From: Microbacterium azadirachtae
GTDB lineage: Bacteria > Actinomycetota > Actinomycetes > Actinomycetales > Microbacteriaceae
Length of the DNA: 64,000 nt
Assembly (NCBI RefSeq): GCF_000956545.1
Contig: NZ_JYIT01000085.1
Location: 186,001-250,000, forward strand
Direction of reading: 5' to 3'
How positions within the stretch are numbered: position 1 is the first letter of the stretch; every line of letters starts with the position of its first letter. The position numbers and the translations under genes were made by a program. The notes beneath the pieces are model-generated. The model did not search any database and had not been told where the DNA came from. It saw only the letters and a list, made by a program, of their open reading frames with translations. Of this stretch, positions 26,780 through 35,458 are shown piece by piece.

Positions 26780-28165
26780 TCAGGCGAGCAGCATCGCGCG
26801 ACCCGGCTCCTGCAGCACGTCGGCCACCGCCTTGAGGAACTGCGCTCCCTCCGCGCCGTCCACGATCCGGTGATCGAACGACAGGCTCAGCGTCATCACG
26901 TCGCGCAGCGCGATCTCGCCCCTGTGCTCCCACGGCATCCTGCGCACCGCGCCGAGGGCGAGGATGCCGGTCTGTCCGGGAGGCAGGATCGGGGTGCCTG
27001 CATCGATGCCGAACACGCCGATGTTCGTGAGCGAGAACGTCCCGCCCAGGAGATCGGCGGGAGGCGTCTTGCCGCTGCGCGCCGTGCGGGTCAGCTCCGC
27101 GACCGCGGCGGCGAGCTCGCCCAGCGTCAGGCGCTCGGCGTCGCGGATGACCGGCACGATCAGCCCGCGATCCGTGGCGGCGGCGATGCCGAGATCGACG
27201 AAGTGCTGCTGCACGATCTCCCCCGCCTCGCCGTCCCAGCGGGCGTTCAGACCCGGGAAATGCGCGAGCGCGAGGCACACGGCCTTCGCGACGACCGTGA
27301 GCACCCCGATGCGCGGCGAGTCCGGCGCGGCGGTGGCGCGCAGCGAGGCGATGAGCTCGCTCGTCGCCGTGACGTCGACCGTGTGGAACGTCGTCACGTG
27401 CGGCGCGGTGAAGGCGCTCTGCACCATGGCCTCGGCCGTGTGCTTGCGGACGCCTCGGATCGGGATGCGCGTTGTCGCGCGCTCCCCCGCCTCGGTGCGC
27501 CGGCGCACCGGCTCGGACGTCTGCACTGCCGTGGCCGGTCCGGGCGCGGCGGCGGTGCCCGCCGCCCGCTGGGTGAGACGCTCCCGATACGCGTCCACAT
27601 CGCTCCGCGTGATCACCCGGTCGCCCAGTTCGGCGGCGACCAGGGCGAGGTCGACCCCGAGGCCTTTCGCATAGGCGCGCACGGGCGGGGTCGACCTCGG
27701 CCGCTCGCCGCGCACCGGCGGCGACGGCTGCACGTCGATCGCATCGTGCGGGGCCGCGACGCGCACGTCGGCGTCCGCCGCGACCACGGTCGTCGTGCCG
27801 GCGGCGGCTCGGCGGGCCCTGCGCCGGGGCCGTCCCGAGGACGGCGCGGCCCCGTAGCCGACGAGGTTCGGCCCCGACCCCTCTTCGACGGCGGTGGCGG
27901 ACGGCACGGGCGTCGTGGGCTCGGCACCCTCGATCTCGAAGCCGACAAGGGGTGCGCCCACGGCGACGACGTCGCCGGCCGCCGCGTGCAGCGAGGCGAT
28001 CACGCCTGCGTGCGGCGAGGGCAGCTCGACGATCGCCTTGGCGGTCTCGACCTCGGCGAGGGTCTGGTTCAACGTGACGGTGTCGCCCTCGGCGACCAGC
28101 CACTGCACGATCTCCGCCTCGGTGAGGCCTTCGCCGAGGTCCGGGAGAAGGAACTCCTGCTTCAT
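26780..28165 (-). CDS. 2-oxoacid dehydrogenase E2, dihydrolipoamide acyltransferase
   Basis: 461 residues. One lipoyl domain (about 1-78) carries lipoyl-lysine K43 in VETAKA. A Pro/Arg/Ala-rich linker, a peripheral-subunit-binding domain (about 165-205, RAYAKGLGVDL), a second linker and the catalytic acyltransferase domain with DHRIVDGAEG (catalytic His) follow. The E1 genes are adjacent, and the E1beta stop overlaps this ATG (ATGA). Paired with the Lrp gene it is most likely branched-chain (BkdB-like), but a pyruvate role cannot be excluded. No E3 gene is nearby. Confidence 0.93.
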   Translation of the reverse strand: MKQEFLLPDLGEGLTEAEIVQWLVAEGDTVTLNQTLAEVETAKAIVELPSPHAGVIASLHAAAGDVVAVGAPLVGFEIEGAEPTTPVPSATAVEEGSGPNLVGYGAAPSSGRPRRRARRAAAGTTTVVAADADVRVAAPHDAIDVQPSPPVRGERPRSTPPVRAYAKGLGVDLALVAAELGDRVITRSDVDAYRERLTQRAAGTAAAPGPATAVQTSEPVRRRTEAGERATTRIPIRGVRKHTAEAMVQSAFTAPHVTTFHTVDVTATSELIASLRATAAPDSPRIGVLTVVAKAVCLALAHFPGLNARWDGEAGEIVQQHFVDLGIAAATDRGLIVPVIRDAERLTLGELAAAVAELTRTARSGKTPPADLLGGTFSLTNIGVFGIDAGTPILPPGQTGILALGAVRRMPWEHRGEIALRDVMTLSLSFDHRIVDGAEGAQFLKAVADVLQEPGRAMLLA

Positions 28166-29172
28166 CGCTCGGCTCCCTCCAGCAGCTGCTCGTCGTCGCA
28201 GACGCGGTCCACCGCGTCCAGGATCCTGTCGAGATCGGGTAGGTGGAACTTCTCCAGCTTCGCCGGCGGATACGGGATGTCGTGGCCGGTCACGCGCAGC
28301 GGCGCCGCCTCCAGCCAGGTGAAGCACTTCTCGGTGATGCTCGCGATGACCTCCGCAGCCACGCCGGCCTCGCGGGCGGCCTCGTGCGCGACCACCACTC
28401 TGCCGGTGCGGCGCACCGAGGCGCACACGGTGCCGTAGTCGACCGGTGACAGCGAGCGCAGGTCGATGACCTCCAGCGAACGCCCCTCGGACTCGGCCGC
28501 CTCGGCGGCGTCGAGCGCGGTGCGCACCATCGCGCCGTAGGTCACGATCGTGACGTCGGTCCCTTCGCGCACGACACGCGCCAGGCCCATGGGCGCGGCA
28601 TCGGCGAGCGGCGTCTCCAGATCGACCTCGCCCTTGGCGTGGTAGAGCCGCTTGGGCTCGAAGAAGATCACGGGGTCGTCGCTCGCGATCGCCTGCCGAA
28701 GGCAGGTGTAGGCGTCCTGCGGATCCGACACGGCCACGACGCGCAGGCCCGCGGTGTGCACGAAGTACGCCTCGGGCGATTCCGAGTGGTGCTCGGCGGC
28801 CCCGATGCCCCCTCCCCACGGGATCCGGATCGTGATCGGCATCGGCACGGTGCCCTGGGTGCGGTAGTGGAGCTTCGCCACCTGCGAGACGATCTGATCG
28901 AACGCGGGGTAGACGAAACCGTCGAACTGGATCTCGACGACGGGCCGGTAACCGCGCATCGCGAGCCCGACGGCGGTGCCGACGATGCCCGACTCCGCCA
29001 GCGGCGTGTCGATGACCCGCTCCGGACCGAACTCGTCGAGGAGACCATCGGTGATGCGGAACACCCCTCCGAGCTTTCCGATGTCCTCACCCAGCAGGAC
29101 GACCTTGGGATCGTCGGCCAGCGACTGCTTCAGCGCGGCGCCGAGCGCCTTGCCCATCGTCATCTGCACCAT
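28162..29172 (-). CDS. 2-oxoacid dehydrogenase E1 beta subunit
   Basis: 336 residues from the ATG at 29172 (MVQMTMGKAL), one base after the E1alpha stop. It has the transketolase-type pyrimidine-binding domain with LLGEDIGKLGGVFRIT and the C-terminal domain with THD-type association residues. With E1alpha it forms the alpha2beta2 ThDP-dependent decarboxylase. I rejected a start 28 codons upstream that would lie inside the E1alpha coding end. Confidence 0.94.
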   Translation of the reverse strand: MVQMTMGKALGAALKQSLADDPKVVLLGEDIGKLGGVFRITDGLLDEFGPERVIDTPLAESGIVGTAVGLAMRGYRPVVEIQFDGFVYPAFDQIVSQVAKLHYRTQGTVPMPITIRIPWGGGIGAAEHHSESPEAYFVHTAGLRVVAVSDPQDAYTCLRQAIASDDPVIFFEPKRLYHAKGEVDLETPLADAAPMGLARVVREGTDVTIVTYGAMVRTALDAAEAAESEGRSLEVIDLRSLSPVDYGTVCASVRRTGRVVVAHEAAREAGVAAEVIASITEKCFTWLEAAPLRVTGHDIPYPPAKLEKFHLPDLDRILDAVDRVCDDEQLLEGAER

Positions 29173-29173
29173 G

Positions 29174-30283
29174 TCACGCCTCCGCGAGGGTCGCGAGATA
29201 GCGCTCGAAGTCGGCGCGCTCCTCCGCGAGACCGGTGTGCGGCTCGGCGTAGACACCGTCGAACACCGCGAGCGGCTCGCGCGTCGTCATATTCAGGCAC
29301 GCGCTGCGCATCTGCATCGCCGCCTCGTCCGCCTCCGCCGCGAAACCCGCCGCGATCTCGTCGGTGAGCACGCCCTCCGCACGCAGCAGCGTCTCGAGGC
29401 GCGCCAGCGGATCCTTGCCCCGCCAGTACTCCAGCTCCGCAGGGTCACGGTAGCGGGTCGGGTCGTCGGCGGTGGTGTGCGGACCCATCCGATAGGTGAC
29501 GAGCTCGAGGAACGCCGGGGATCCGCTGCGCGCCTGATCGAGCGCCCATCGCGTCGCCGCGAACACCGCCAGCACGTCGTTCCCGTCGACGCGCATGCTC
29601 GGGATGCCGAATCCCGGCGCGCGACCCGCGATCGGGTGCTGCGACTGCACGGCGACGGGCTCGGAGATCGCCCAGTGGTTGTTCTGGCAGATCAAGACGA
29701 CCGGGGCACGGTACGACGAGGCGAAGACCATCGCCTCGTTGACATCGCCCTGGCTCGTGGCTCCGTCGCCGAAGTAGGTGACCGCGACCTGGTCGGAGCC
29801 GTCGTGGAGGATCCCGAGCGCGTAACCGACCGCGTGCAGCGTCTGCGCGCCGATGATGATCTGCAGCGGGGCCATGTGCATCACGGCAGGGTCGTAGGCA
29901 GCGCCCTCCTCGCCGCGCCACATGCGCACGTAGTCGCCGGGCTGGGCGCCGCGCGCGAGCATCACGCCCGTCTCGCGGTAGCTGGGGAAGATGACGTCGT
30001 CGGTGCGGAGGGCACGCGCCGAGCCGATCTGCGCGGCCTCCTGGCCCTGGCACGGCGCCCACAGGCCGAGCTGTCCCTGACGCTGCAGCGCGACGCCCTC
30101 GCTGTCGAGCCGGCGCAGCACGACCATGTCCCGGAGCAATGAGAGAAGCTTCTCGGAGGTGACGTCGGCGGCGAACGGCGCGAGGCGCGCATCCGCGACG
30201 CGATGTCCTCGGGAGTCGACGAGCCCGGCGGGCTCCTCGAGCCCGATGCCGGTGACCGTGATCGGATCAAGGTGGGTAGACAT
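29174..30283 (-). CDS. 2-oxoacid dehydrogenase E1 alpha subunit
   Basis: 369 residues. The ThDP/Mg motif GDGATSQGDVNEAMVF is present, with the loop Asn-Asn (ICQNNHWAIS) and the phosphorylation-loop segment typical of BCKDH/PDH E1alpha. It is the first gene of the E1alpha-E1beta-E2 operon. GGAGGA lies upstream of the ATG, and a TTGAGC-17-TACGCT promoter is at 30347-30375. An Lrp-family gene is divergent, so amino-acid-linked control, probably branched-chain catabolism, is inferred. Confidence 0.93.
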   Translation of the reverse strand: MSTHLDPITVTGIGLEEPAGLVDSRGHRVADARLAPFAADVTSEKLLSLLRDMVVLRRLDSEGVALQRQGQLGLWAPCQGQEAAQIGSARALRTDDVIFPSYRETGVMLARGAQPGDYVRMWRGEEGAAYDPAVMHMAPLQIIIGAQTLHAVGYALGILHDGSDQVAVTYFGDGATSQGDVNEAMVFASSYRAPVVLICQNNHWAISEPVAVQSQHPIAGRAPGFGIPSMRVDGNDVLAVFAATRWALDQARSGSPAFLELVTYRMGPHTTADDPTRYRDPAELEYWRGKDPLARLETLLRAEGVLTDEIAAGFAAEADEAAMQMRSACLNMTTREPLAVFDGVYAEPHTGLAEERADFERYLATLAEA

Positions 30284-30346
30284 CTTCGTCCTCCTCAGTG
30301 GATCCGCCCTCGTGAGGCGGACCCGGTGCGTCTTCGCTTTGGGTTG

Positions 30347-30375
30347 AGCGTACGTCCGCTTCACACGACGCTCAA
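30347..30375 (-). promoter_or_regulatory. promoter of the 2-oxoacid dehydrogenase operon
   Basis: -35 TTGAGC (30375-30370), a 17-bp spacer and -10 TACGCT (30352-30347) on the minus strand, with a leader of about 55 nt before E1alpha. It is one of the better sigma-70-type promoters in the window. The lrp inverted repeat begins 21 bp upstream of the -35, a position suited to activation. Confidence 0.65.
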
Positions 30376-30395
30376 GCATTTGCGCGTCACCTGAG

Positions 30396-30445
30396 CATGT
30401 TGCCAAGTACGGCCCTCATGCGGGCTGCTAGCCTTTGGCAACATG
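30396..30445. promoter_or_regulatory. long inverted repeat, candidate Lrp operator
   Basis: CATGTTGCCAA (30396-30406) and TTGGCAACATG (30435-30445) are perfect 11-bp inverted arms separated by 28 bp, so the centres are 39 bp apart. The right arm directly follows the lrp -10 TAGCCT (30429-30434) and includes the lrp start codon. A second GGCAAC follows at 30445-30450. The left arm faces the E1alpha promoter. This fits Lrp-type wrapping, with autorepression and activation of bkd. Confidence 0.65.
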
Positions 30446-30928
30446 GCAACCCTCGACCGCACCGATCTCGACATCCTCGAGATGCTCTCCGCCGACCCGC
30501 GCACCACCGTGGTGGCGATGGCCGAGAAGCTGCGTCTGTCCCGGAACACGATCCAGGCGCGGATGGCGCGCCTGGAGCAGACCGGGGTGTTCCTCCCCTA
30601 CGAGCGCGCCTTCTCCCCCGCAGTGCTCGGGTATCCGCTGCAGGCGTTCATCAGCATCGGCGTGCGTCAGACCGAGCTGCCCCGGATCATCGCCGAGCTG
30701 GCACGCGTGCCCGAGGTCGTCCAGGCGCACGGCCTCAGCGGATCCATCGACCTGCTCGCGCTAGTGGCGTGCCGCGATGCACGGCACCTGTTCGACACCG
30801 ATGCCCGCATCCTGTCGATCGACGGCGTCGAGCGGACCGAGACGTCGCTCGCGATGGGCGAGGTCATCCCGTTCCGCGTCGGGGGCCTCATGGGGCTGGC
30901 ACGGCGAGAGGCCGGAGGAACCGCCTGA
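30443..30928 (+). CDS. Lrp/AsnC-family transcriptional regulator
   Basis: 161 residues: an N-terminal HTH (about 8-60, DILEMLSADPRTTVVAMAEK) and a C-terminal RAM ligand-binding domain. It is likely a BkdR-type regulator of the divergent operon. The ATG has no Shine-Dalgarno, and TAGCCT ends 8 bp before it, so it is probably leaderless. The 3' end overlaps the convergent alpha/beta hydrolase gene by 41 nt. Confidence 0.92.
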   Translation: MATLDRTDLDILEMLSADPRTTVVAMAEKLRLSRNTIQARMARLEQTGVFLPYERAFSPAVLGYPLQAFISIGVRQTELPRIIAELARVPEVVQAHGLSGSIDLLALVACRDARHLFDTDARILSIDGVERTETSLAMGEVIPFRVGGLMGLARREAGGTA

Positions 30929-31814
30929 TCGCCCCGGCCGCCTCGGCCGGAGTCTCGTAATGGATCAGGTGCCCGACGTGCGCGATCTCGACGAGCTCCG
31001 CGTCCGGGAACAGCGTCGCCAGGTGACGCTCCGCCTCGATCGGGGTGATGTCGTCGCGCTGCGCGGCGATGAGAAGCGTCGGGACCGCGATTCGCGGCGC
31101 GAACTCGCGGACGTCGTGCGACACGCTGGTGCGGAACGCCTGGCTGAGCACGTCGCGGTCGGAGAACCGTGAGAAGTAGGTGTCGTGCTGGTCGTGCACG
31201 AAGCGGCGCAGCTCCGGATCGGCGGTCTTCGCCATCGCGATGCTCATGACCCGCACGATGACCCGATTGCGCAGCAGCTCGGTCCCGAGCGCTTCGGGCA
31301 GCCGTGCCCCCAGGGCGTAGTACAGGATCGCCAGCCGGGTGAGCACCGCTTTCGGCCCCTCGAGCGCCGGCGCGCCGATGGGGTTGACGAGGATCAGCCG
31401 CGGAGTGGCCAGGCCGGTCGCGACGGCTGCGGAGGCGACGATCGAGCCGAACGAGTGCCCCAGCACGACCGCCCCCGGCGCCACCGCCGCAGCGAACTCC
31501 GAGAGCCACTCGGCATAGGCCTCGATGTCGTGCACGCGGCCCGGCAGGGGCGCCGTCTCGCCGAATCCGGGCAGATCCGGCATGATCACGCGGATCCCCG
31601 CCGTCGACCCCGTCCCTTCGGCACCGGGCAGATGCGCGACCACGGGCTCGAGCCCGTGGTGCTCGCCCCGGAAGCCGTGCACGGCCAGGACGGTGAGCTC
31701 GGCATCCTCGGGCCCGTAGATCCAGTACGCGGTGCGTCCGCCGAGGACCTCGGCCTCGCGGCGCTGCACCGGGATCCGGTCCAGACGGGCGGCGTACGGC
31801 GAGGGAACGGGCAT
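30888..31814 (-). CDS. alpha/beta hydrolase
   Basis: 308 residues with the nucleophile elbow GHSFGS and the fold of the alpha/beta hydrolase superfamily. The acid residue is probably in AAQRDDITP and the catalytic His in HVGHLIHYE. The substrate is unknown. The gene tail overlaps the last 41 nt of the convergent lrp gene, so the end sequences are antisense to each other. There is no signal peptide. Confidence 0.9.
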   Translation of the reverse strand: MPVPSPYAARLDRIPVQRREAEVLGGRTAYWIYGPEDAELTVLAVHGFRGEHHGLEPVVAHLPGAEGTGSTAGIRVIMPDLPGFGETAPLPGRVHDIEAYAEWLSEFAAAVAPGAVVLGHSFGSIVASAAVATGLATPRLILVNPIGAPALEGPKAVLTRLAILYYALGARLPEALGTELLRNRVIVRVMSIAMAKTADPELRRFVHDQHDTYFSRFSDRDVLSQAFRTSVSHDVREFAPRIAVPTLLIAAQRDDITPIEAERHLATLFPDAELVEIAHVGHLIHYETPAEAAGAIRRFLRPLAVPAP

Positions 31815-31929
31815 GCTCCGAGTCTACGGGGACCGCCTCGGCCGGCCTCGCGCCGCGGCGGATGCCGCGCTGCAGCCACCCGCCGCGCGCCGCCACCGGG
31901 ATGTCCGCGGCCCGCCCTACGGTGGCGTC

Positions 31930-32676
31930 ATGACCTCGCCTCCGCCGCTGCCGCCCTGGCTGACACGCGTCGGAGTCTTCGACCTCGAGACGACCGGGAT
32001 CGACGTGACCCGCGACCGGATCGTCACCGCGCACGTGGGCGTCCTCGACCACCACGGAGCCGAGATCGCGGCGCGAACCTGGCTCGCCGACCCCGGGATC
32101 CCGATCCCCGCCGGTGCCACCGCGATCCACGGCATCACCTCCGAGCGGGCGTACCGCGACGGCGCCCCCGCCCCGCAGGTGATCGCCGGCGTCGTGGCCG
32201 CCCTTCGCTCGCTGCTCGACCAGGGTGTTCCGGTCGTCGCCTACAACGCCGCCTTCGACTTCTCCCTGCTCGCGCACGAAGCGCGGCGCCACCGCATCGC
32301 GCCCCTGGAGAACCCGTCGCCGGTGATCGATCCGCTCGTGATCGACAAGGCCTACGACCGCTACCGGCCCGGCAAGCGCACTCTGGAGATCGTCGCCGCG
32401 CATTACCGGGTCGATCTCGTGGGCGCTCACGACGCCTCCGCCGACGCCGTCGCCGCGGGGCGCGTCGCGCAGGCCCTCGCCCAGCGCTTCCCCCTGCCGC
32501 CGAGCGCCGCCGAGCTGCACACCCGCCAGATCGGCTGGGCACGCGCTCAGGCGGCGAGCCTCACCGACTACTTCGTGCGGATCGGGCGGATCGAGCCCAC
32601 GGAGCGCCTCGACGGACGCTGGCCGGTGCGCGACGGGGACCCTGCCCGTCAGGGAGCCTCCGCCGGATCCCTCTGA
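31930..32676 (+). CDS. DEDDh-type 3'-5' exonuclease (DnaQ-like)
   Basis: 248 residues with the exonuclease motifs: ExoI DLETTG (about 18-23), ExoII NAAFDFS, and ExoIII with H-x4-D in HDASAD. It resembles the stand-alone polymerase III epsilon-like exonucleases of actinobacteria. The ATG has no Shine-Dalgarno; TACGGT at 31918-31923 ends 6 bp before it. A weak PafBC-like element (6 of 9, ATGTCCGCG at 31901-31909, then N8) lies upstream. The gene continues into a small membrane-protein gene with its own promoter. Confidence 0.92.
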   Translation: MTSPPPLPPWLTRVGVFDLETTGIDVTRDRIVTAHVGVLDHHGAEIAARTWLADPGIPIPAGATAIHGITSERAYRDGAPAPQVIAGVVAALRSLLDQGVPVVAYNAAFDFSLLAHEARRHRIAPLENPSPVIDPLVIDKAYDRYRPGKRTLEIVAAHYRVDLVGAHDASADAVAAGRVAQALAQRFPLPPSAAELHTRQIGWARAQAASLTDYFVRIGRIEPTERLDGRWPVRDGDPARQGASAGSL

Positions 32677-32717
32677 CGGCGGATCCGGATCCGGCCGCAC
32701 CGGCGTATCGTGCCGCT

Positions 32718-33011
32718 ATGGACGTCTCGCCGAACACCGTGATCGGCTGGATCTCGGTCGCCGTCCCCGTGACGGCCGCGCTGTACGTCGTCGTCTACGC
32801 CGTGTGGACGCTGATCCGTCGTCGTCCACTCGAGCAGCGCTACCCCGTGCGCGGCGGGGGGATCGGCGGCGCCTTCGACAGCGTGTTCGCACCGTCGTCG
32901 CTCGAGGCCGAATCCGAGCGAGATCGCCAGACGCGTCGCACGGCCCCCTCGCCGGCGCCGGGAGAGCCGCCCTGGAACATCGACGGCGACCGGATCCGCA
33001 TCGATCTCTGA
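32718..33011 (+). CDS. small membrane protein of unknown function
   Basis: 97 residues: one membrane helix (about 8-32) followed by a basic stretch and a polar Arg/Glu/Pro-rich tail. No family is recognised. TATCGT (32706-32711) sits six bases before the ATG with no Shine-Dalgarno, so a leaderless mRNA is probable. A strong terminator at 33047-33074 closes the transcription unit, which supports a real gene. Confidence 0.7.
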   Translation: MDVSPNTVIGWISVAVPVTAALYVVVYAVWTLIRRRPLEQRYPVRGGGIGGAFDSVFAPSSLEAESERDRQTRRTAPSPAPGEPPWNIDGDRIRIDL

Positions 33012-33046
33012 CATTCCGGGACGCGCTGGCCGTCGCCCGGATATGA

Positions 33047-33074
33047 CGAAGGCCCCGCCGGAGCGGGGCCTTCG
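33047..33074. terminator. bidirectional terminator between the small membrane protein gene and L31
   Basis: A 12-bp perfect stem (33047-33058 with 33063-33074, core GAAGGCCCCGC) and a 4-nt loop lie between the convergent small-protein gene and rpmE2. There is no T-run on either side beyond TT/AA. Confidence 0.85.
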
Positions 33075-33083
33075 AGGAAGCGA

Positions 33084-33341
33084 TTACTTGCTGGAACCGC
33101 CGAAGTTCTTGAAGCGCTGGTTGAACTTCTCGACGCGGCCGGCCGAGTCCATGATGCGCTGCTTGCCCGTGTAGAACGGGTGCGAGGCCGAGGAGATCTC
33201 GACGTCGATGACGGGGTACTCCACGCCGTCGAGCTCGATCGTCTTGTCGCTCGTGACCGTCGAACGGGTCAGGAACGTGTCTCCGGAGCCGAGGTCGCGG
33301 AACACGACGGCGCGGTACTCGGGGTGGATGTCAGTCTTCAT
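33084..33341 (-). CDS. rpmE2: 50S ribosomal protein L31 type B
   Basis: 85 residues that begin MKTDIHPEYRAVVFRDL, the type B (long, cysteine-free) L31 signature. It lacks the CxxC zinc motif of the short form. Type B L31 replaces the zinc form when zinc is scarce in many bacteria, usually under Zur control; no Zur-like box is evident here. GGAAT sits near the ATG, and TAGAAT at 33416-33421 is a good -10. The leader of about 70 nt contains a small hairpin (33360-33377). Confidence 0.95.
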   Translation of the reverse strand: MKTDIHPEYRAVVFRDLGSGDTFLTRSTVTSDKTIELDGVEYPVIDVEISSASHPFYTGKQRIMDSAGRVEKFNQRFKNFGGSSK

Positions 33342-33421
33342 GGGATTCCTTACGTGGTGCCCTGGATTGTGCCAGGGGCGAGGGAAGTCTGTAGTGCGGA
33401 ATGCACCAAGGATCGATTCTA
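33342..33421 (-). promoter_or_regulatory. rpmE2 promoter and leader
   Basis: The -10 TAGAAT (33421-33416) is near-consensus. The leader carries a perfect 6-bp stem CCCTGG/CCAGGG with a 6-nt loop (33360-33377). It could be an L31 autoregulatory structure, but the stem is short. Confidence 0.45.
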
Positions 33422-33471
33422 GCACTGCCCACGGCGCGCGCCGATCCCGGCGGTCCGCTGCCGTGGCGGGG

Positions 33472-34257
33472 TCAGGATGCGGCGCGGGCCGCGTACCGCC
33501 CGTCGGCCCGGTCGAGCGCGATCGGCATCCCGAACGCCTCGCTCAGCGCCTCGGCGGTGAGAGTCTGCTCGACGGGTCCCGCCGCGACGATCGCACCCTC
33601 GCGCAGCAGCAGCACGTGCGTGAAGCCGACGGGGATCTCCTCGACGTGATGCGTGACCATGACCATCGCGGGCGTGGTCGGCGACTGCGCGAAACCGCTG
33701 AGCAGGCCCAGCAGCTCCTCGCGGGCGCCGAGGTCGAGGCTCGCGCTGGGCTCGTCGAGCAGCAGCAGCTCGGGATCCGTCATCACTGCACGCGCGATCT
33801 GCACGCGCTTCTGCTCGCCGTCGCTGAGCGTGCCGAAGTGACGCTCGGCGAGGTGCTCCAGGTGCCACTGCTCCAGCACGCGCATCGCGCGGCGCTCATC
33901 GAGCGACTCGTACGACTCGTTCCAGCGCCCGATCACGGAGTACGCGGCCGTCATGACCGTGTTCAGCACGGTCTCGTCGGCGGGGATCCGGCGCGCCATC
34001 GCCGAGGAGGCGAAACCGATGCGCGGACGGATCTCGAACACATCGGCACGACCGAGGGTCTCCCCCAGCACGTCGACGCGGCCCTGGGTGGGGTGCATCA
34101 GAGTGTCGGCGAGCTGCAGCAGCGTCGTCTTGCCGGCGCCGTTCGGTCCGAGCACGACCCAGCGCTGATCGTCCTCGACGGTCCAGGACAGATGATCGAC
34201 GATGTTGCGGCCGTCGCGGCGCACCACGACATCCGAGAATTCGAGGACGGCAGACAT
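33472..34257 (-). CDS. stand-alone ABC ATPase
   Basis: 261 residues with Walker A GPNGAGKTT, a degenerate signature LSDGEQKR (Gly of the usual SGG replaced by Asp), Walker B LLLLDEPSASLD and a switch His in VTHH. There is no membrane domain here and no permease neighbour, so it may pair with a distant permease or work with ribosomes. The ATG has TAGGCT at a six-base distance (34264-34269) and no Shine-Dalgarno. Its start is 16 bp from the glgA stop on the same strand. Confidence 0.9.
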   Translation of the reverse strand: MSAVLEFSDVVVRRDGRNIVDHLSWTVEDDQRWVVLGPNGAGKTTLLQLADTLMHPTQGRVDVLGETLGRADVFEIRPRIGFASSAMARRIPADETVLNTVMTAAYSVIGRWNESYESLDERRAMRVLEQWHLEHLAERHFGTLSDGEQKRVQIARAVMTDPELLLLDEPSASLDLGAREELLGLLSGFAQSPTTPAMVMVTHHVEEIPVGFTHVLLLREGAIVAAGPVEQTLTAEALSEAFGMPIALDRADGRYAARAAS

Positions 34258-34273
34258 GCCCTCAGCCTATCGG

Positions 34274-35458
34274 TCAGGCCGTGAGCTCCTCGTAGAGCGC
34301 CCTGGTCGTGTCGGCGATCGCCGCCCAGCTGAAGTCGGCCGCCGCACGCTCACGACCCGCCTCGCCGTAGGCCTTCGCGCGCGCCGGATCGGAGACGACC
34401 TCGGTGAGCACCGCCGCCAGATCCGCGACGAAGCGCTCGGGGTCGACGGGGGTCCCCGTGCCGTCCTGGACCTGCTCGATCGGCACCAGACGACCGGTCA
34501 CCCCATCGACCACGACCTCCGGGATCCCGCCGGTCGCCGTGCCGACCACGGCGGCACCGCACGCCATCGCCTCGAGGTTCACGATCCCGAGCGGCTCGTA
34601 GACCGACGGGCAGACGAACGTGGTCGCCGCCGTCAGGATCGCCGAGAGCTCGTGGCGCGGGAGGAACTCCTCGATCCACACCACGCCCGTGCGCGACGCC
34701 GTGAGCTCCGCGACCAGGCCGCGCACCTCGTCCATGATCTCCGGGGTGTCCGGCGCGCCGGCGCAGAGCACGAGCTGCACGTCGGCGGGGAGCTTCTCGG
34801 CCGCACGGAGGAAGTACGGCAGGCCCTTCTGCCGCGTGATCCGACCGACGAAGACCACCGACGGGCGCGCCGGATCGATCCCGTGCTTCGCGAGCACCGC
34901 CGGGTCGTCGACGGGATGCCAGGCGTCGACGTCGATGCCGTTGTAGATCACGCGCACCTTCGCCGGGTCGACCTGCGGATAGGCGCGCAGGATGTCGTTG
35001 CGCATCCCCCCGCTGACCGCGATGATCGCCGCGGCGTTCTCGTAGGCGAGCCGCTCGATCCCGCTCGACACGGCGTAGCCGCCGCCGAGCTGCTCCGCCT
35101 TCCACGGCCGCAGGGGCTCGAGGCTGTGCGCCGTCAGCACGTGCGGGATGCCGTGCAGCTGCGCGGCGATGTGCCCGGCGAAGTTCGCGTACCAGGTGTG
35201 GCTGTGCACCACATCGGCCCCGGCGATGTCCGGCACCATGTCGAGATCCGTGCCCAGGGTCTGCAGCGCCGGGTTCGCCGTGGCGAGTTCGACAGGTGTC
35301 CGATAAGCCGTCACGCCCTGTTCATCCCGGTCGGCGCCGAACGCGCGCACCTGCACATCGAGGCCGGAACGCAGGGCTTTCACGAGTTCCGCGACGTGCA
35401 CGCCGGCCCCTCCGTAGATCTCCGGCGGGTACTCCTTGGTGATGATGTCGACGCGCAT
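34274..35458 (-). CDS. glgA: GT4 glycogen synthase / maltose-1-phosphate synthase
   Basis: 394 residues from the ATG at 35458. It belongs to the actinobacterial GT4 group (Corynebacterium-type GlgA, M. tuberculosis Rv1212c GlgM), with an N-terminal GGAGVHV motif and the E-x7-E motif in PSVYEPLGIVNLEAM. In mycobacteria this enzyme makes maltose-1-phosphate for GlgE; both activities should be considered. It is divergent from glgC across a 46-bp gap, as Rv1212c-Rv1213. TACCTT six bases before the ATG suggests a leaderless mRNA. Confidence 0.93.
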   Translation of the reverse strand: MRVDIITKEYPPEIYGGAGVHVAELVKALRSGLDVQVRAFGADRDEQGVTAYRTPVELATANPALQTLGTDLDMVPDIAGADVVHSHTWYANFAGHIAAQLHGIPHVLTAHSLEPLRPWKAEQLGGGYAVSSGIERLAYENAAAIIAVSGGMRNDILRAYPQVDPAKVRVIYNGIDVDAWHPVDDPAVLAKHGIDPARPSVVFVGRITRQKGLPYFLRAAEKLPADVQLVLCAGAPDTPEIMDEVRGLVAELTASRTGVVWIEEFLPRHELSAILTAATTFVCPSVYEPLGIVNLEAMACGAAVVGTATGGIPEVVVDGVTGRLVPIEQVQDGTGTPVDPERFVADLAAVLTEVVSDPARAKAYGEAGRERAAADFSWAAIADTTRALYEELTA

